Assembly: GCA_016207095.1 (NCBI GenBank)
Contig: JACQQF010000085.1
Span: 1-39,278 of the forward strand
From: Candidatus Methylomirabilota bacterium
GTDB lineage: Bacteria; Methylomirabilota; Methylomirabilia; Methylomirabilales; Methylomirabilaceae
DNA: 39,278 bases
Direction of reading: 5' to 3'
In this document: positions 17,924 through 27,451 of the stretch, in pieces
How the letters are laid out: the number at the start of each line of letters is the position of its first letter
How positions within the stretch are numbered: position 1 is the first letter of the stretch
Translations under genes and position numbers: made by a program
Notes under the pieces: generated by a model
Seen by the model: only the letters and a program-made list of their open reading frames with translations
Databases searched by the model: none
What the model was told of the DNA's origin: nothing

Positions 17924-18728
17924 AGCGCTGATCCCCGGAGCCGACGCCTCCGGGATCATGCAGATTCCCGTGGAGGAGATCGCTCTGGGCCAATTCCAGC
18001 CCCGCCGCTCTATCGACAAGGCAAGGCTGAAGGAGTTGGCGGCTTCCATCGCGGCCCACGGAGTGCTTTCCCCCATTATCCTCCGCAGGGAAGAGGGGCG
18101 GCTGGAGGTCGTGGCGGGGGAGCGGCGTCTCAGGGCAGCCCGCATGGCGGGACTCTCCGCCGTGCCTGCTGTCGTGAAAGAGCTCTCCGGTGGAGAGGCG
18201 CTGGAGATCGCGCTGGTTGAGAACCTGCAGCGAGAGGACCTCAACCCGATCGAACAGGCCGAGGCCTACCTCCGTCTCCAGGAGGAGTTCGGGCTGACGC
18301 AGGAAGAGGTGGCCCGCAGGGTGGGGCGAGATCGCTCCTCGGTGGCGAACGCGCTCAGGCTACTGCGGCTCCCCAAGCAGATCCGGGCCGATGTCGTTGC
18401 GGGTGTCCTGTCCGAAGGACATGCCCGCGCGCTGTTGGGTTTGGAGCGGAGCGCCGACCAGGTGAAAGCCCGCGATCAGGCCATCCGCCTTGGGCTGTCC
18501 GTGCGGGGCACCGAAGCACTGGTTCGCCGGATGAAGCGGCCCGTGAGGGTGAAGCGTCGCGCCCCCCTTGGCCAGCCGGCAGTCCGAGCCGCGGAGGAGG
18601 CCCTTCGACAGGCGCTGGGGACCAAGGTCCGCATCGCCCGAAAGGGGGCGGGGGGGACGATCGAGGTGGAGTTTTACTCGACGGAGGACCTCGATCGGAT
18701 CTATGAGCGGATCTGCGGGCGCGGCTAG
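17889..18728 (+). CDS. parB: Chromosome partitioning protein ParB/Spo0J
   Basis: CTP-dependent parS-binding clamp, 279 residues. The N-terminal RRALGRGLEALIPG is typical. The CTPase motif GERRLRAARMAGL and ENLQREDLNPIEQAEAYLRL follow, then a helix-turn-helix region LTQEEVARRVGRDRSSVANALRLLRLP. The C-terminal dimer domain ends FYSTEDLDRIYERI. AAGGAG eight bases before the ATG serves translation within the parA tail. Two perfect parS sites flank parAB. The stop TAG is the first three bases of a TAGTGCC element. Confidence 0.96.
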   Translation: MAQRRALGRGLEALIPGADASGIMQIPVEEIALGQFQPRRSIDKARLKELAASIAAHGVLSPIILRREEGRLEVVAGERRLRAARMAGLSAVPAVVKELSGGEALEIALVENLQREDLNPIEQAEAYLRLQEEFGLTQEEVARRVGRDRSSVANALRLLRLPKQIRADVVAGVLSEGHARALLGLERSADQVKARDQAIRLGLSVRGTEALVRRMKRPVRVKRRAPLGQPAVRAAEEALRQALGTKVRIARKGAGGTIEVEFYSTEDLDRIYERICGRG

Positions 18729-18936
18729 TGCCGGGCCAATCAACATTCGCCTAGCGGCCAGGCTTCACCCCGGGGCGCTTCCTGCGACGTACTCGGAAAC
18801 GTACGCCGGGTACCCGCGCAGTGGGTGCGGCCCCGAGGACCGCGCCTGCACCCACCTTTGGTGGGTTCCCGGCTCGTTTCTTGGCCCGGCAGGGGCTGCC
18901 CACAAACGTAGGGGAAAACCGTTGGAGGGGCACTAG
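18726..18936. mobile_element. TAGTGCC-type dispersed element, copy B, with inverted ends
   Basis: Begins TAGTGCCGGGCCAAT at the parB stop and ends GGGGCACTAG at 18927-18936, so the termini TAGTGCC and GGCACTA are exact inverted complements and both sides read CTAG. About 165 bp at the left match copy A at 14331 closely, including the GTACGC palindrome and the CACCCACCTTTGGTGGG hairpin. No transposase is present, so if mobile it would depend on an enzyme elsewhere. Confidence 0.75.
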
Positions 18937-18940
18937 TGGT

Positions 18941-19040
18941 CGTTCACGGTTCACGGTTGACGGACAGAAGGGGCTTTATGTTCGCACGACATGGATTAAA
19001 CGCATTATCCGTGAACGGTGAACCGTTAGCTGTGAACCGA
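18941..19040. repeat. Heptamer-phased inverted repeat, GTTCACG class
   Basis: The left arm reads CGTTCAC, GGTTCAC, GGTTGAC, GGACAGA. After about 40 bases the right arm reads CCGTGAA, CGGTGAA, CCGTTAG, CTGTGAA, CCG. The unit and the GGACAGA end match the elements near dnaX (2621) and gyrA (6684), on the other side of the origin. It sits between the copy-B element and parS site 2. Confidence 0.85.
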
Positions 19041-19050
19041 CCAGGCGTGT

Positions 19051-19066
19051 TGTTTCACGTGAAACA
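19051..19066. promoter_or_regulatory. parS: parS centromere site 2
   Basis: A second exact TGTTTCACGTGAAACA, about 2 kb from the first. It lies 14 bases upstream of the ATG of the DUF4013-type membrane gene, so ParB loading here could affect that gene's expression. Confidence 0.95.
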
Positions 19067-19080
19067 GTGCAGGGAGGGGC

Positions 19081-19779
19081 ATGCGTAAGCGCCTGGCAGC
19101 GGCGTTGGCCTTTCCTTTCGAGGATCGGGATTGGCTCACAAAGATCGCGATCGGGGGCGCCGTCGGGCTTGCCCTGGAGGCCCTCTTCGTGGGCTTTAGC
19201 TATCTTTTCACTCGCGAACTGGCCTTTGAGGTCTCGCCCCTGGCGCAAGCGGCCAACTTCCCCTCCCTTGGCTTCGTGCTTCTGGTCTTCCAGGGCGCCC
19301 TTACGGCCCCCCAGTCGGACGCGATGCCCGAGTGGAGGCGATGGCCTGGTCTCTGCTTGCGGGGCTTGGTCCTGTTTGTATTGGGCCTGGGCTATGGGAG
19401 CCTGCCCCTTCTGCTGATCATCGTGGGCTTCGGGCTTGTGGTGAGTGGGGGGGTGGCGCTGGTCTTGGGACTGGTCATGATGCTGCTTGGGATGCTTGCG
19501 GCGCTCATGCTCGGCTTCTTTCTCCCGATGGGGGTGGCTCGATACCTCAGGGAGCGGCGCGTGGAAGCCGCCTTCAATCCGGTGGTGGTCTGGTCGAGGA
19601 TCACCAAGGTCCTGGCGGAGTACGCGGCGGCGTATCTGCTCAGCATGGGATCGTTCATCGTCGCGGGATTGGTGGGGACCATTCCATACCTTGGCGTCCT
19701 GGCGTGGCCCTTTCTGACGTTTTACCTCTTGGTCGCCTGCGCGCGCCTGTTTGGGGGGGTCTGCTCCGGGGCCGCATAG
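19081..19779 (+). CDS. DUF4013-type polytopic membrane protein
   Basis: 232 residues, mostly hydrophobic, with about five or six membrane segments. The N-terminal FPFEDRDWLTKIAIGGAVGLALEALFVG, the mid-part MPEWRRWPGLCLRGL and repeated Gly-rich helices match the DUF4013 pattern (FPF-DW-K-G start, LPEW-DW-F-G). Function of that family is unknown. The gene follows parS site 2 by 14 bases and a GGGAGG ribosome-binding site precedes the ATG. Its position between parAB and a bactofilin makes a link to segregation or envelope shape possible but unproven. Confidence 0.75.
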   Translation: MRKRLAAALAFPFEDRDWLTKIAIGGAVGLALEALFVGFSYLFTRELAFEVSPLAQAANFPSLGFVLLVFQGALTAPQSDAMPEWRRWPGLCLRGLVLFVLGLGYGSLPLLLIIVGFGLVVSGGVALVLGLVMMLLGMLAALMLGFFLPMGVARYLRERRVEAAFNPVVVWSRITKVLAEYAAAYLLSMGSFIVAGLVGTIPYLGVLAWPFLTFYLLVACARLFGGVCSGAA

Positions 19780-19902
19780 GAGGGATTGCCTCCACGCCAC
19801 AGCGGGCCCGCCCTGGACGCCAGCGTGATGCGCCTAACACTATTTTTACAAATTCCGTTCACCCAGAGCCAGCTGAATGGTCAATGTTTTCAATATGTTC
19901 CA

Positions 19903-20012
19903 CCGAAGCGGGCCTGTCACTTCGACAGGCCTGTCCTGAGCCATATCGAAGGGCTCAGTGCGCAGCCTGAGCCCCGCCGAAGCCTGCGCTGAGCTCTGTC
20001 GAAGCGGGCTCG
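19903..20012. repeat. REP-like STCGAAG palindromic repeats
   Basis: Several interleaved inverted copies of the motif family CTTCGACAGGCC, GTCCTGAGC and TCGAAGGGCTCAG, with GCTGAGCTCTGTCGAAGCGGG at the end. Such sequences can fold into stable stems and are widespread in many unrelated genomes. A third copy, CCCTGAGCGAAGTCGAAGGG, lies at about 20206-20226 within another repeat. Confidence 0.75.
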
Positions 20013-20159
20013 CCGCGAACGGTTTGTATACACACTTCTGACGCACGGCACTAGTCGTCCGCCTTTGGCCATTTGGCACTCTGCACGGTGACATCCTCGC
20101 AGGCGGGCGGCATTGGATGCCGCTCGCCGGTGAGGACCAGAGCCCTGCGCCTCTCCCCT

Positions 20160-20312
20160 CGCCCCGCTTGCCTCCTCATCCCTTCCCTCCCTTGTGGGGG
20201 AAGCCCGCCCTGAGCGAAGTCGAAGGGGCCAGGATGGGGGGTGAATTCAGCGAAGACCCCCTCCTGAATCCTCCCCCGCGGGGGGGGAGGAAAGCTGGGT
20301 GGGGGGGCGATG
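20160..20312. repeat. G/C-tract hairpin repeat block
   Basis: Alternating C-tracts and G-tracts (CCTCCCTTGTGGGGG, GGATGGGGGGTG, CCTCCCCCGCGGGGGGGAGG) form nested inverted repeats. They are interrupted by a STCGAAG palindrome. There is no coding potential. The G-runs could form unusual structures; similar blocks are common intergenic repeats in GC-rich genomes. Confidence 0.55.
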
Positions 20313-20479
20313 GCCTCTGGCGTGTAAACAAGCTGATGCATGAGGAGGGCCATCACGCGAGGACGCGCCCCCCTCCGCCGAGGGGCGTTTGACACCTCTT
20401 GGCTGCACGTGCTACTGTTGGCCGCACCTTATGGAATTGAGATAAAGCTGTCACAAGACGATTTCGGAAGGAGGGGCCT

Positions 20480-20902
20480 GTGTTTTCTAAGCGAGCGACA
20501 CCATCTCAGGATTTCGGCGACATTCGGGCGTTTCTGGGCGAAGGGACCAGCTTCAGCGGGACCCTTCAATTCGAGGGGGCGGTCCGCCTTGACGGACGGT
20601 TCGAGGGGGATGTCTCAGGGGGCGATCTGCTGATCATCGGGCCATCGGCGGCGGTCCGGGCGGAGATTCAGGTTGGATCCCTCGTTGTGAACGGACGGGT
20701 AGAGGGGAACATCGTGGCCAGAAAGCGGGTGGAGCTGCTGGCGACAGCGCAGGTCTCGGGCACCATCAAGACCCCGACCCTCGCTGTGAGCGACGGGGCG
20801 GTGTTCAACGGCACATGCGAGATGCGGCGCGAGGAGACCAAGGTGGTCCGCCTCGGCCAGAAGCGGGAAGAGGAGGAGCTGAAGGGTGCCGAGCAACGTT
20901 AG
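20480..20902 (+). CDS. Bactofilin family cytoskeletal protein
   Basis: A 140-residue bactofilin, a self-polymerising beta-helix scaffold. The core has repeating short hydrophobic turns: GTSFSGTLQFEGAVRLDGRFEGDVSG, LLIIGPSAAVRAEIQVGSLVVNGRVEGNIVARKRVELLATAQVSGTIKTPTLAVSDGAVFNGTCEM. A charged C-terminal tail follows. The GTG start is preceded by GGAAGGAGG. Bactofilins in other bacteria help shape cells or anchor ParAB; in Myxococcus they are encoded near, and interact with, the segregation machinery. Here parAB and parS lie about 1.4-3.4 kb upstream, with only a membrane protein between. Confidence 0.92.
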   Translation: MFSKRATPSQDFGDIRAFLGEGTSFSGTLQFEGAVRLDGRFEGDVSGGDLLIIGPSAAVRAEIQVGSLVVNGRVEGNIVARKRVELLATAQVSGTIKTPTLAVSDGAVFNGTCEMRREETKVVRLGQKREEEELKGAEQR

Positions 20903-20907
20903 AAGGC

Positions 20908-20983
20908 AGGGTATGGGGGTTAGGGTTCAGGGTTTGGTAGGGCCCTCCCTAGACCCTGTACCCTAACCCCTAACCCCTGAACC
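20908..20983. repeat. Heptamer-phased inverted repeat, AGGGTTC class
   Basis: The left arm reads AGGGTAT, GGGGGTT, AGGGTTC, AGGGTTT. The loop is the shortest of the set, about a dozen bases. The right arm reads CCCTGTA, CCCTAAC, CCCTAAC, CCCTGAA, CC. The right arm ends directly on the ATG of the cysteine desulfurase gene, leaving no room for a ribosome-binding site. Confidence 0.87.
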
Positions 20984-22162
20984 ATGAAGATCTATCTCGA
21001 TCACAATGCGACGACTCCGATGCGGCCGGAGGTCCTGGAGGCGATGTTGCCCTACCTCCAAGGGCGATTCGGCAACGCCAACTCGATCCACGGGTGGGGA
21101 CGGGAGGCGAAGCAGGCGCTGGAGCAGGCGCGCGAGGTTGTGGCGTCTGCCTTGGGCGCAAAGGACAAGGACAGCATCGTGTTCGTCTCAAGCGGGACCG
21201 AGGCGGATAATCTGGCCCTGAAGGGAGCGGCTTGGGCTGCCCGGGATCGCGGGCGGCATCTCGTCACCTCTACGGTCGAGCACCACGCCGTGATCAACAC
21301 CTGTAAGTCTCTCGAGGAGCAGGGGTTCGATGTCACCCTTCTGCCGGTTGATGAAGAGGGGCTGATCGACTCCGAGACGCTACGGCGGTCGCTGCGCGCG
21401 GACACCACGGTGGTCTCGCTGATGCACGCGAATAACGAGACCGGGGTGGTCTCCCCGATCGCCGAGGTGGCAGAGCTCGCTCGCGCGCGAGGGAGCGTCT
21501 TCCATACCGACGCGGTCCAGACATTCGGGCGGGTTCCGATCGACGTCGAATCGCTTGGTGTAGATCTGCTCTCCATTTCCGGCCACAAGATCTATGGTCC
21601 CAAGGGGATCGGGGCCCTCTACGTCCGGCCCGGGACAAGGATGGTCCCTCATCTCCACGGGGGCCAGCAAGAGCGCGGTCGCCGGCCCGGGACCGAGAAT
21701 GTTGCAGCGGCCGTTGGATTGGCGCGCGCGGCGGAGCTCTGTTTGGCGTCTATGCCCGCTGAGACCGAGCGCCTGAGCATGCTCAGGGATCGCCTGGAGG
21801 GGGCTACCCTTTCCCGAATCGAGGGGACGCGGCGCAATGGCCATCGGGAACAGCGGCTGCCCAACACCTCCAATATCTCGTTTCGGGGGGCGGACGAGGA
21901 GTCGTTGATCCTTGCCCTCGACCTCGAAGGGATCGCGGTTGCGGCCGGGGCTGCCTGCACCTCAGGGTCCCTGGAACCATCGCACGTCCTTCAGGCGATG
22001 GGGTGGAAGCCGGAGAGCCACGGGGGCGCCCTTCGGTTCTCCCTGGGCTCCGGGACGACGCAGGACGACATCGAGCGACTCATCGATCTCCTGCCAGCAG
22101 TGGTGGAGCGGATCCGGGCCGCAGCCGCCGGGCACACCGAGCCCGCCCTGGCGCTCGCCTGA
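20984..22162 (+). CDS. iscS: Cysteine desulfurase, NifS/IscS family
   Basis: PLP-dependent enzyme that removes sulfur from cysteine as a protein persulfide. 392 residues. [18 protein letters not shown] opens the fold, [13 protein letters not shown] binds cofactor, and the PLP lysine is Lys202 in [10 protein letters not shown]. The sulfur-accepting cysteine is Cys325 in [16 protein letters not shown]. It lies 13 bases upstream of mnmA, so its likely job here is sulfur supply for tRNA 2-thiouridine; it may serve Fe-S assembly too. No iscU or regulator is adjacent. Unusually, the ATG directly abuts a heptamer repeat, with no visible ribosome-binding site. Confidence 0.93.
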   Translation: MKIYLDHNATTPMRPEVLEAMLPYLQGRFGNANSIHGWGREAKQALEQAREVVASALGAKDKDSIVFVSSGTEADNLALKGAAWAARDRGRHLVTSTVEHHAVINTCKSLEEQGFDVTLLPVDEEGLIDSETLRRSLRADTTVVSLMHANNETGVVSPIAEVAELARARGSVFHTDAVQTFGRVPIDVESLGVDLLSISGHKIYGPKGIGALYVRPGTRMVPHLHGGQQERGRRPGTENVAAAVGLARAAELCLASMPAETERLSMLRDRLEGATLSRIEGTRRNGHREQRLPNTSNISFRGADEESLILALDLEGIAVAAGAACTSGSLEPSHVLQAMGWKPESHGGALRFSLGSGTTQDDIERLIDLLPAVVERIRAAAAGHTEPALALA

Positions 22163-22175
22163 GCGGGAGATCACC

Positions 22176-23270
22176 ATGAAGCGGAAGCGGCGGGTCGTGG
22201 TGGCGATGAGCGGGGGGGTGGACAGCTCGCTGGCCGCGGCGCTCCTTCACGAAGACGGGTTCGAGGTGGTCGGGATCAGCCTCCGCCTCCTGCCGTCACA
22301 ACGGTCGGGCAACGGCCGGGAGCGCTTTGAGACCTGCTGTTCTCCAAGGGACGTGGAGGACGCCAGGCTCGTGGCTGCCCAGCTTGGGATCCCTCACTAT
22401 GTGTTGAACTACGAGCGGGAGTTCGACCGCGAGGTGATCGAGGAGTTCTCCACGGCCTACGTTGAAGGCCGGACGCCCAACCCCTGTGTGCTCTGCAATG
22501 GGCGCGTGAAGTTCGGCTCGCTGCTCCGCAGGGCGCTGGGGCTGGGGGCGGAGTTTCTCGCGACCGGGCATTACGCTCGAATAGACCGCGACAGCAAGAC
22601 CGGCCGCCATCTTCTCCGTCGCGCCCGGGACCCCGGGAAGGACCAGAGCTATTTTCTCTACAACTTGACGCAGGCCCAGCTTGCGCGGACGCGATTTCCG
22701 GTCGGGGAGATGACCAAGGAACAGGTTCGGGAGCGGGCCGCAGCCATTGGGCTGAAGGTGGCCGCGAAGCCCGACAGCCAGGAGATCTGCTTCGTCCCTG
22801 GGGACTATCGGACCTTCTTGAAAGAGCGCTGCGGTGACCGCCTTCAGCCGGGTGCCATCAAGGACGACACGGGAAGGGTTCTCGGCAGGCACCAGGGGCT
22901 GGCGATGTACACGGTGGGCCAGCGTGGCGGCCTGGGCATCGGAGGCGATGGCCCCTTTTATGTCATCCGGCTTGAACCCGAGACCAACGATGTCGTGGTT
23001 GGGAAAGCGCACCAGTTGATGGGCCGGGAGTTTACGGCCGAGAGGCCCAACTTTGTCGCCTGGGACCGCCTGACGGAGGAGCGGCCATCTCGGGTGATGG
23101 TCAGGTATCGACAGGCGGCCGCTCCGGCCGATCTCGCCCCCCTAAATGATGGCCGCATACGGGTCCGGTGGCGGGAGCCGCAGCGGTTGGCGTCGCCCGG
23201 GCAAGCGGCGGTCTTCTACGACGCCTCGGACCCCGACCTGGTGGTGGGCGGCGGCATCGTGGCACAATAA
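22176..23270 (+). CDS. mnmA: tRNA-specific 2-thiouridylase MnmA
   Basis: Places sulfur on uridine 34 of tRNA-Lys, -Glu and -Gln. 364 residues from the ATG preceded by GGGAGA. The PP-loop ATPase motif is [13 protein letters not shown] (residues 12-24). The catalytic cysteines are probably Cys107 ([14 protein letters not shown]) and Cys205 ([11 protein letters not shown]). GHYAR and the [29 protein letters not shown] segment with its beta-barrel tail complete the family. An in-frame open region extends far upstream through the desulfurase gene but is a shadow. Coupled to the desulfurase gene just ahead. Confidence 0.95.
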   Translation: MKRKRRVVVAMSGGVDSSLAAALLHEDGFEVVGISLRLLPSQRSGNGRERFETCCSPRDVEDARLVAAQLGIPHYVLNYEREFDREVIEEFSTAYVEGRTPNPCVLCNGRVKFGSLLRRALGLGAEFLATGHYARIDRDSKTGRHLLRRARDPGKDQSYFLYNLTQAQLARTRFPVGEMTKEQVRERAAAIGLKVAAKPDSQEICFVPGDYRTFLKERCGDRLQPGAIKDDTGRVLGRHQGLAMYTVGQRGGLGIGGDGPFYVIRLEPETNDVVVGKAHQLMGREFTAERPNFVAWDRLTEERPSRVMVRYRQAAAPADLAPLNDGRIRVRWREPQRLASPGQAAVFYDASDPDLVVGGGIVAQ

Positions 23271-23320
23271 CGACCATCCTCGAGCCTTGCCTTCTGGCAC
23301 TTTTCGTGGACGAAAAAGGC

Positions 23321-23349
23321 TTGACAAACCGCAGTCCATCGGGCAAGCT
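23321..23349 (+). promoter_or_regulatory. Possible promoter of the atp cluster
   Basis: TTGACA at 23321-23326 matches the -35 consensus exactly. At 17-18 bases the best -10 candidate is CAAGCT or AAGCTT, which is poor, so the call rests on the -35 and position. A terminator hairpin follows within 40 bases. Confidence 0.45.
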
Positions 23350-23381
23350 TGAGCCGCTTTTCACGATCCCGGGAGCTGTCC

Positions 23382-23413
23382 GGTCCGCCGAGGGCGGACC
23401 GGCCTCTTTTTTT
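23382..23413 (+). terminator. Intrinsic terminator or attenuator ahead of atpI
   Basis: The 8-bp stem GGTCCGCC/GGCGGACC with a three-base loop GAG is followed by GGCCTC and a run of seven Ts. It could terminate mnmA transcripts. It also lies downstream of a -35-like TTGACA and only about 20 bases before atpI, so it could act as an attenuator for the atp genes. Confidence 0.8.
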
Positions 23414-23434
23414 GCCCTGTTGCCTGTGAATCCA

Positions 23435-23845
23435 ATGGAGGAGCGGGAGCGGTTCGTCCGAGGCACCCTCGTGGCCACGGGCGGCGTTGTCGCCTCCGGA
23501 CTTGCCGCATTCGGGTTCTTCAGGCTATGGGGGTGGGCCCTGGGTTTTGCCGCCGGCGCCCTGGTGAGCCTCGGCAGCCTCCGGCTCATCGTCGCCACTG
23601 TTGCCCGCTTCACGGAGCAGCCAAGTTCCGAGCGGCGTGGCCAGCGGAGCTGGTGGGTCGGGTCGCTCGTCAGGCTGTTGGGGGCAGCAGTCCTTCTTTT
23701 CCTCGTGGTTCGTTACCTGCCGGTGAATCTGATCGGCCTGGCCCTGGGTCTCCTGGCCGTTCAGATCGGCATGGGTGGCTATCTTCTGGTGCGTTCGTTG
23801 TCCCCCGACAATAGGGATGAAGGGATGGAGGATCGAAAGCCATGA
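23435..23845 (+). CDS. atpI: ATP synthase subunit I-like membrane protein
   Basis: A 136-residue protein with about four membrane segments: GTLVATGGVVASGLAAFGFFRLWGWALGFAAGALVSLGSLRLIVATVARF, then WWVGSLVRLLGAAVLLFLVVRYLPVNLIGLALGLLAVQIGMGGYLLVRSL. The arrangement and position fit ATP synthase protein I, thought to help assemble the c-ring. ATG at 23435 is used; GTG at 23426 is possible. Neither has a clear ribosome-binding site. The stop overlaps the atpF ATG by ATGA. atpB and atpE, normally next, are missing. Confidence 0.75.
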   Translation: MEERERFVRGTLVATGGVVASGLAAFGFFRLWGWALGFAAGALVSLGSLRLIVATVARFTEQPSSERRGQRSWWVGSLVRLLGAAVLLFLVVRYLPVNLIGLALGLLAVQIGMGGYLLVRSLSPDNRDEGMEDRKP

Positions 23846-24444
23846 TGAAGGATCGGACGACCTTGATCGTGATAGCGGCCACGTTCCTGGGCCTGGCGCT
23901 TCTGGTGGCCTTCCCGTCGCTGGCCTCGGAAGGGGCCAAGGGGGAGGGCGAGGGCGGGATCATCAATCTGAACATGACCTTGGTCGTGCAGATGGTGAAC
24001 TTCCTCATCCTGATCGTCCTCCTCCATCGGTTCCTCTACAAGCCGCTCACCCAGTTCCTGGCAACGCGCGCCGATGGCATCAAGCGCTCCCTGGAGGAGG
24101 CCAAGGCGGCTAGAGAGGCGGCGGCCAAGGCGCAGCAGGAGTACGAGGCGCGAATCGCGGCCACCCGGCGCGAGGCGGCTGCGTTGCGGGAATCGGCGGT
24201 CCGTGAGGTAGAAGAAGAGCGACAACGGCTCCTGAAGGTGTCGCGCGACGAGGCCGCACGCCTCCTGACGGAGGCCAAGGCCCAGATAGAGCAGGAGGTG
24301 AAAAGGGCCAAGGCCGAGCTCCGGGCGGAGGTGGTCGGGCTCTCGCTTGGGGTCGCGGAGCGCCTGATTGGGCGGAGCCTCACGACCGAGGATGACCGTC
24401 GCCTCGCCGAGCAGGTCGTTCAAGAGATCGGGGCCGGCCGGTGA
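23842..24444 (+). CDS. atpF: ATP synthase F0 subunit b
   Basis: Peripheral stalk subunit, 200 residues. A signal-like hydrophobic N-terminus (about 8-30, ending PSLASEG) precedes the usual membrane anchor LVVQMVNFLILIVLLHRFLYKPLTQFLATRADGIKRSLEEAKAAREAA. A long charged coiled coil follows to residue 170, and the end DDRRLAEQVVQEI is typical. The extra N-terminal segment suggests a cleaved or two-span form. It overlaps atpI and atpH by four bases on each side, evidence for tight translational coupling. Confidence 0.93.
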   Translation: MMKDRTTLIVIAATFLGLALLVAFPSLASEGAKGEGEGGIINLNMTLVVQMVNFLILIVLLHRFLYKPLTQFLATRADGIKRSLEEAKAAREAAAKAQQEYEARIAATRREAAALRESAVREVEEERQRLLKVSRDEAARLLTEAKAQIEQEVKRAKAELRAEVVGLSLGVAERLIGRSLTTEDDRRLAEQVVQEIGAGR

Positions 24445-24986
24445 GGGCCGGTGGTGGCGTCTCCAGGCGATATGCCAGGGCCCTGGGCGACGTTGCGGCC
24501 GAGAGAGGCATCTTGGAACCGGTTGGGCGTGACCTTCACGCCATCGCGGGGCTGTTCAAGCAGAATCGGGAAGCGGCGTCCTTCTTTGCGAATCCCGGGA
24601 TCCCGCTGGCCGATAAACGCCGCGTCCTCCAGTCGTTGGCGGAGCGGGCGGAGGTCCAGCCGCTCAGCGCCAGCTTTCTCGGCTTGATCTTGGAGAAGAG
24701 ACGGCTCCCCGATCTTCCGGAGATCGTCCTCGCCTACGAGGAGCTGACCGACGAACGGCTCAACCGGGCGAAGGCGACGGTGACCTCCGCCACGCCGTTG
24801 CCGGAGCCGACGATGGAGGGGCTCCGGACCCGTCTGGGGATGGCGATCGGGAAGGAGGTCTATTTGGAGACGCGGGTTGATTCCGAGATCATGGGTGGGG
24901 TGGTGGCTCAGGTCGGCAGCACGATCTACGATGGCTCTCTCAGAACCCAACTGAGGCGGATGCGGGAGCAATTGCTGAAAGGGTGA
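24441..24986 (+). CDS. atpH: ATP synthase F1 subunit delta
   Basis: Connects the F1 head to the b stalk. 181 residues with [25 protein letters not shown], then [19 protein letters not shown] and [19 protein letters not shown]. The family C-terminal signature [36 protein letters not shown] is complete. The GTG start overlaps the atpF stop. The TGA stop lies a few bases before the atpA ATG. Confidence 0.95.
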   Translation: MRAGGGVSRRYARALGDVAAERGILEPVGRDLHAIAGLFKQNREAASFFANPGIPLADKRRVLQSLAERAEVQPLSASFLGLILEKRRLPDLPEIVLAYEELTDERLNRAKATVTSATPLPEPTMEGLRTRLGMAIGKEVYLETRVDSEIMGGVVAQVGSTIYDGSLRTQLRRMREQLLKG

Positions 24987-24988
24987 CC

Positions 24989-26515
<1,527 letters not shown>

Positions 26516-26577
26516 AGGTGCGGGGTGCGATGACTCGCTCGTCTCGCGATCTGGTGTGGGCATCATCAAACTGAGCA

Positions 26578-27450
26578 ATGGCGACACTACGGGATATTAA
26601 GCGGCGCATCGCGTCGGTCAAGAGCACCCAGCAGATCACCAAGGCGATGAAGCTGGTGGCGGCCGCGAAGCTGCGCCGGGCTCAGGAGCGCATCCTGGAG
26701 GCACGCCCCTACGCCTTCAAGATGCAGGAGGTGTTGGGCAGCCTGGCCCTCAGGGCCGACCCCCAATCCCACCCGCTGCTTCAGCGGCGGGACGCGGGCA
26801 GGAAGACGCTCGTGGTCATCGCGGCTGACAAGGGGCTCTGCGGCGCCTTTAACAGCAATATCATGCGCCGGTCCCTGGAGCTGCTCCGCGCAACGGACGG
26901 CGAGGTTGCGATGACCCTGATTGTGGTTGGACGGAAGACCCGCGACTTTTACAGGCGCCGCCCCTATACGATCCGGTCGGAGCAGGTCGGGTTCTTCGAC
27001 AAACTGGCGTATGCTCATGCGGCCGCTTTAGGGCAAGAGCTCGCGAAGGCCTACGTGGCCGGGGAGGCGGACGAGATCCAGTTGGTCTACAACGAGTTCA
27101 AGTCGGTGGCAACTCAGCGGGTCGTGGTGGAGCGGCTGCTTCCCATCGAGCCCTTGCAGCCCCCGGAGGAGTTGGCCGCCATCGACTTCATCTACGAGCC
27201 GTCGCCGGCGGCGATCCTGGAGAGCCTGCTGCCCAAGCATGTGGAGGTCCAGGTCTACAGGGCGCTGATGGAGTCGCTGGCCGGAGAGTACGGGGCCCGG
27301 ATGACGGCCATGGAGGCGGCGACGAAGAACGCCTCGGAGATGATCGACCTGCTCACGTTGCAGTTCAACAAGGCTCGCCAGGAACGGATCACGAAGGAGC
27401 TGCTCGAGGTGGTCGGCGGGGCAGAGGCCCTGCGACAGGCGCGTGGGTGA
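26578..27450 (+). CDS. atpG: ATP synthase F1 subunit gamma
   Basis: Central rotor shaft, 290 residues. The N-terminal coiled coil MATLRDIKRRIASVKSTQQITKAMKLVAAAKLRRAQE and the C-terminal ARMTAMEAATKNASEMIDLLTLQFNKARQERITKELLEVVGGAEAL pair to form the shaft. The middle ADKGLCGAFNSNI is the conserved Rossmann-like domain. A 62-base gap from atpA holds no evident ribosome-binding site right before the ATG. A half heptamer repeat begins at the stop. Confidence 0.96.
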   Translation: MATLRDIKRRIASVKSTQQITKAMKLVAAAKLRRAQERILEARPYAFKMQEVLGSLALRADPQSHPLLQRRDAGRKTLVVIAADKGLCGAFNSNIMRRSLELLRATDGEVAMTLIVVGRKTRDFYRRRPYTIRSEQVGFFDKLAYAHAAALGQELAKAYVAGEADEIQLVYNEFKSVATQRVVVERLLPIEPLQPPEELAAIDFIYEPSPAAILESLLPKHVEVQVYRALMESLAGEYGARMTAMEAATKNASEMIDLLTLQFNKARQERITKELLEVVGGAEALRQARG

Positions 27451-27451
27451 G

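Larger units (their letters stand above)
19780..20479. other. 700-bp gene-free stretch rich in dispersed repeats
   Basis: No credible gene. The first part, to about 19900, is unremarkable. Then come TTCGAC/GTCGAA palindromes, a GGCACTAG resembling the right end of a TAGTGCC element (20046-20053, left end not found), and a G/C-tract repeat block. Open frames here have low-complexity Pro/Arg products and are not supported. A ribosome-binding site GGAAGGAGG near 20466-20474 belongs to the bactofilin gene. Confidence 0.7.

Noticed and set aside
20051..20395. 114-residue minus-strand open frame in the repeat stretch
   Set aside because: The product is low-complexity Pro/Arg/Gly sequence encoded by repeat DNA.
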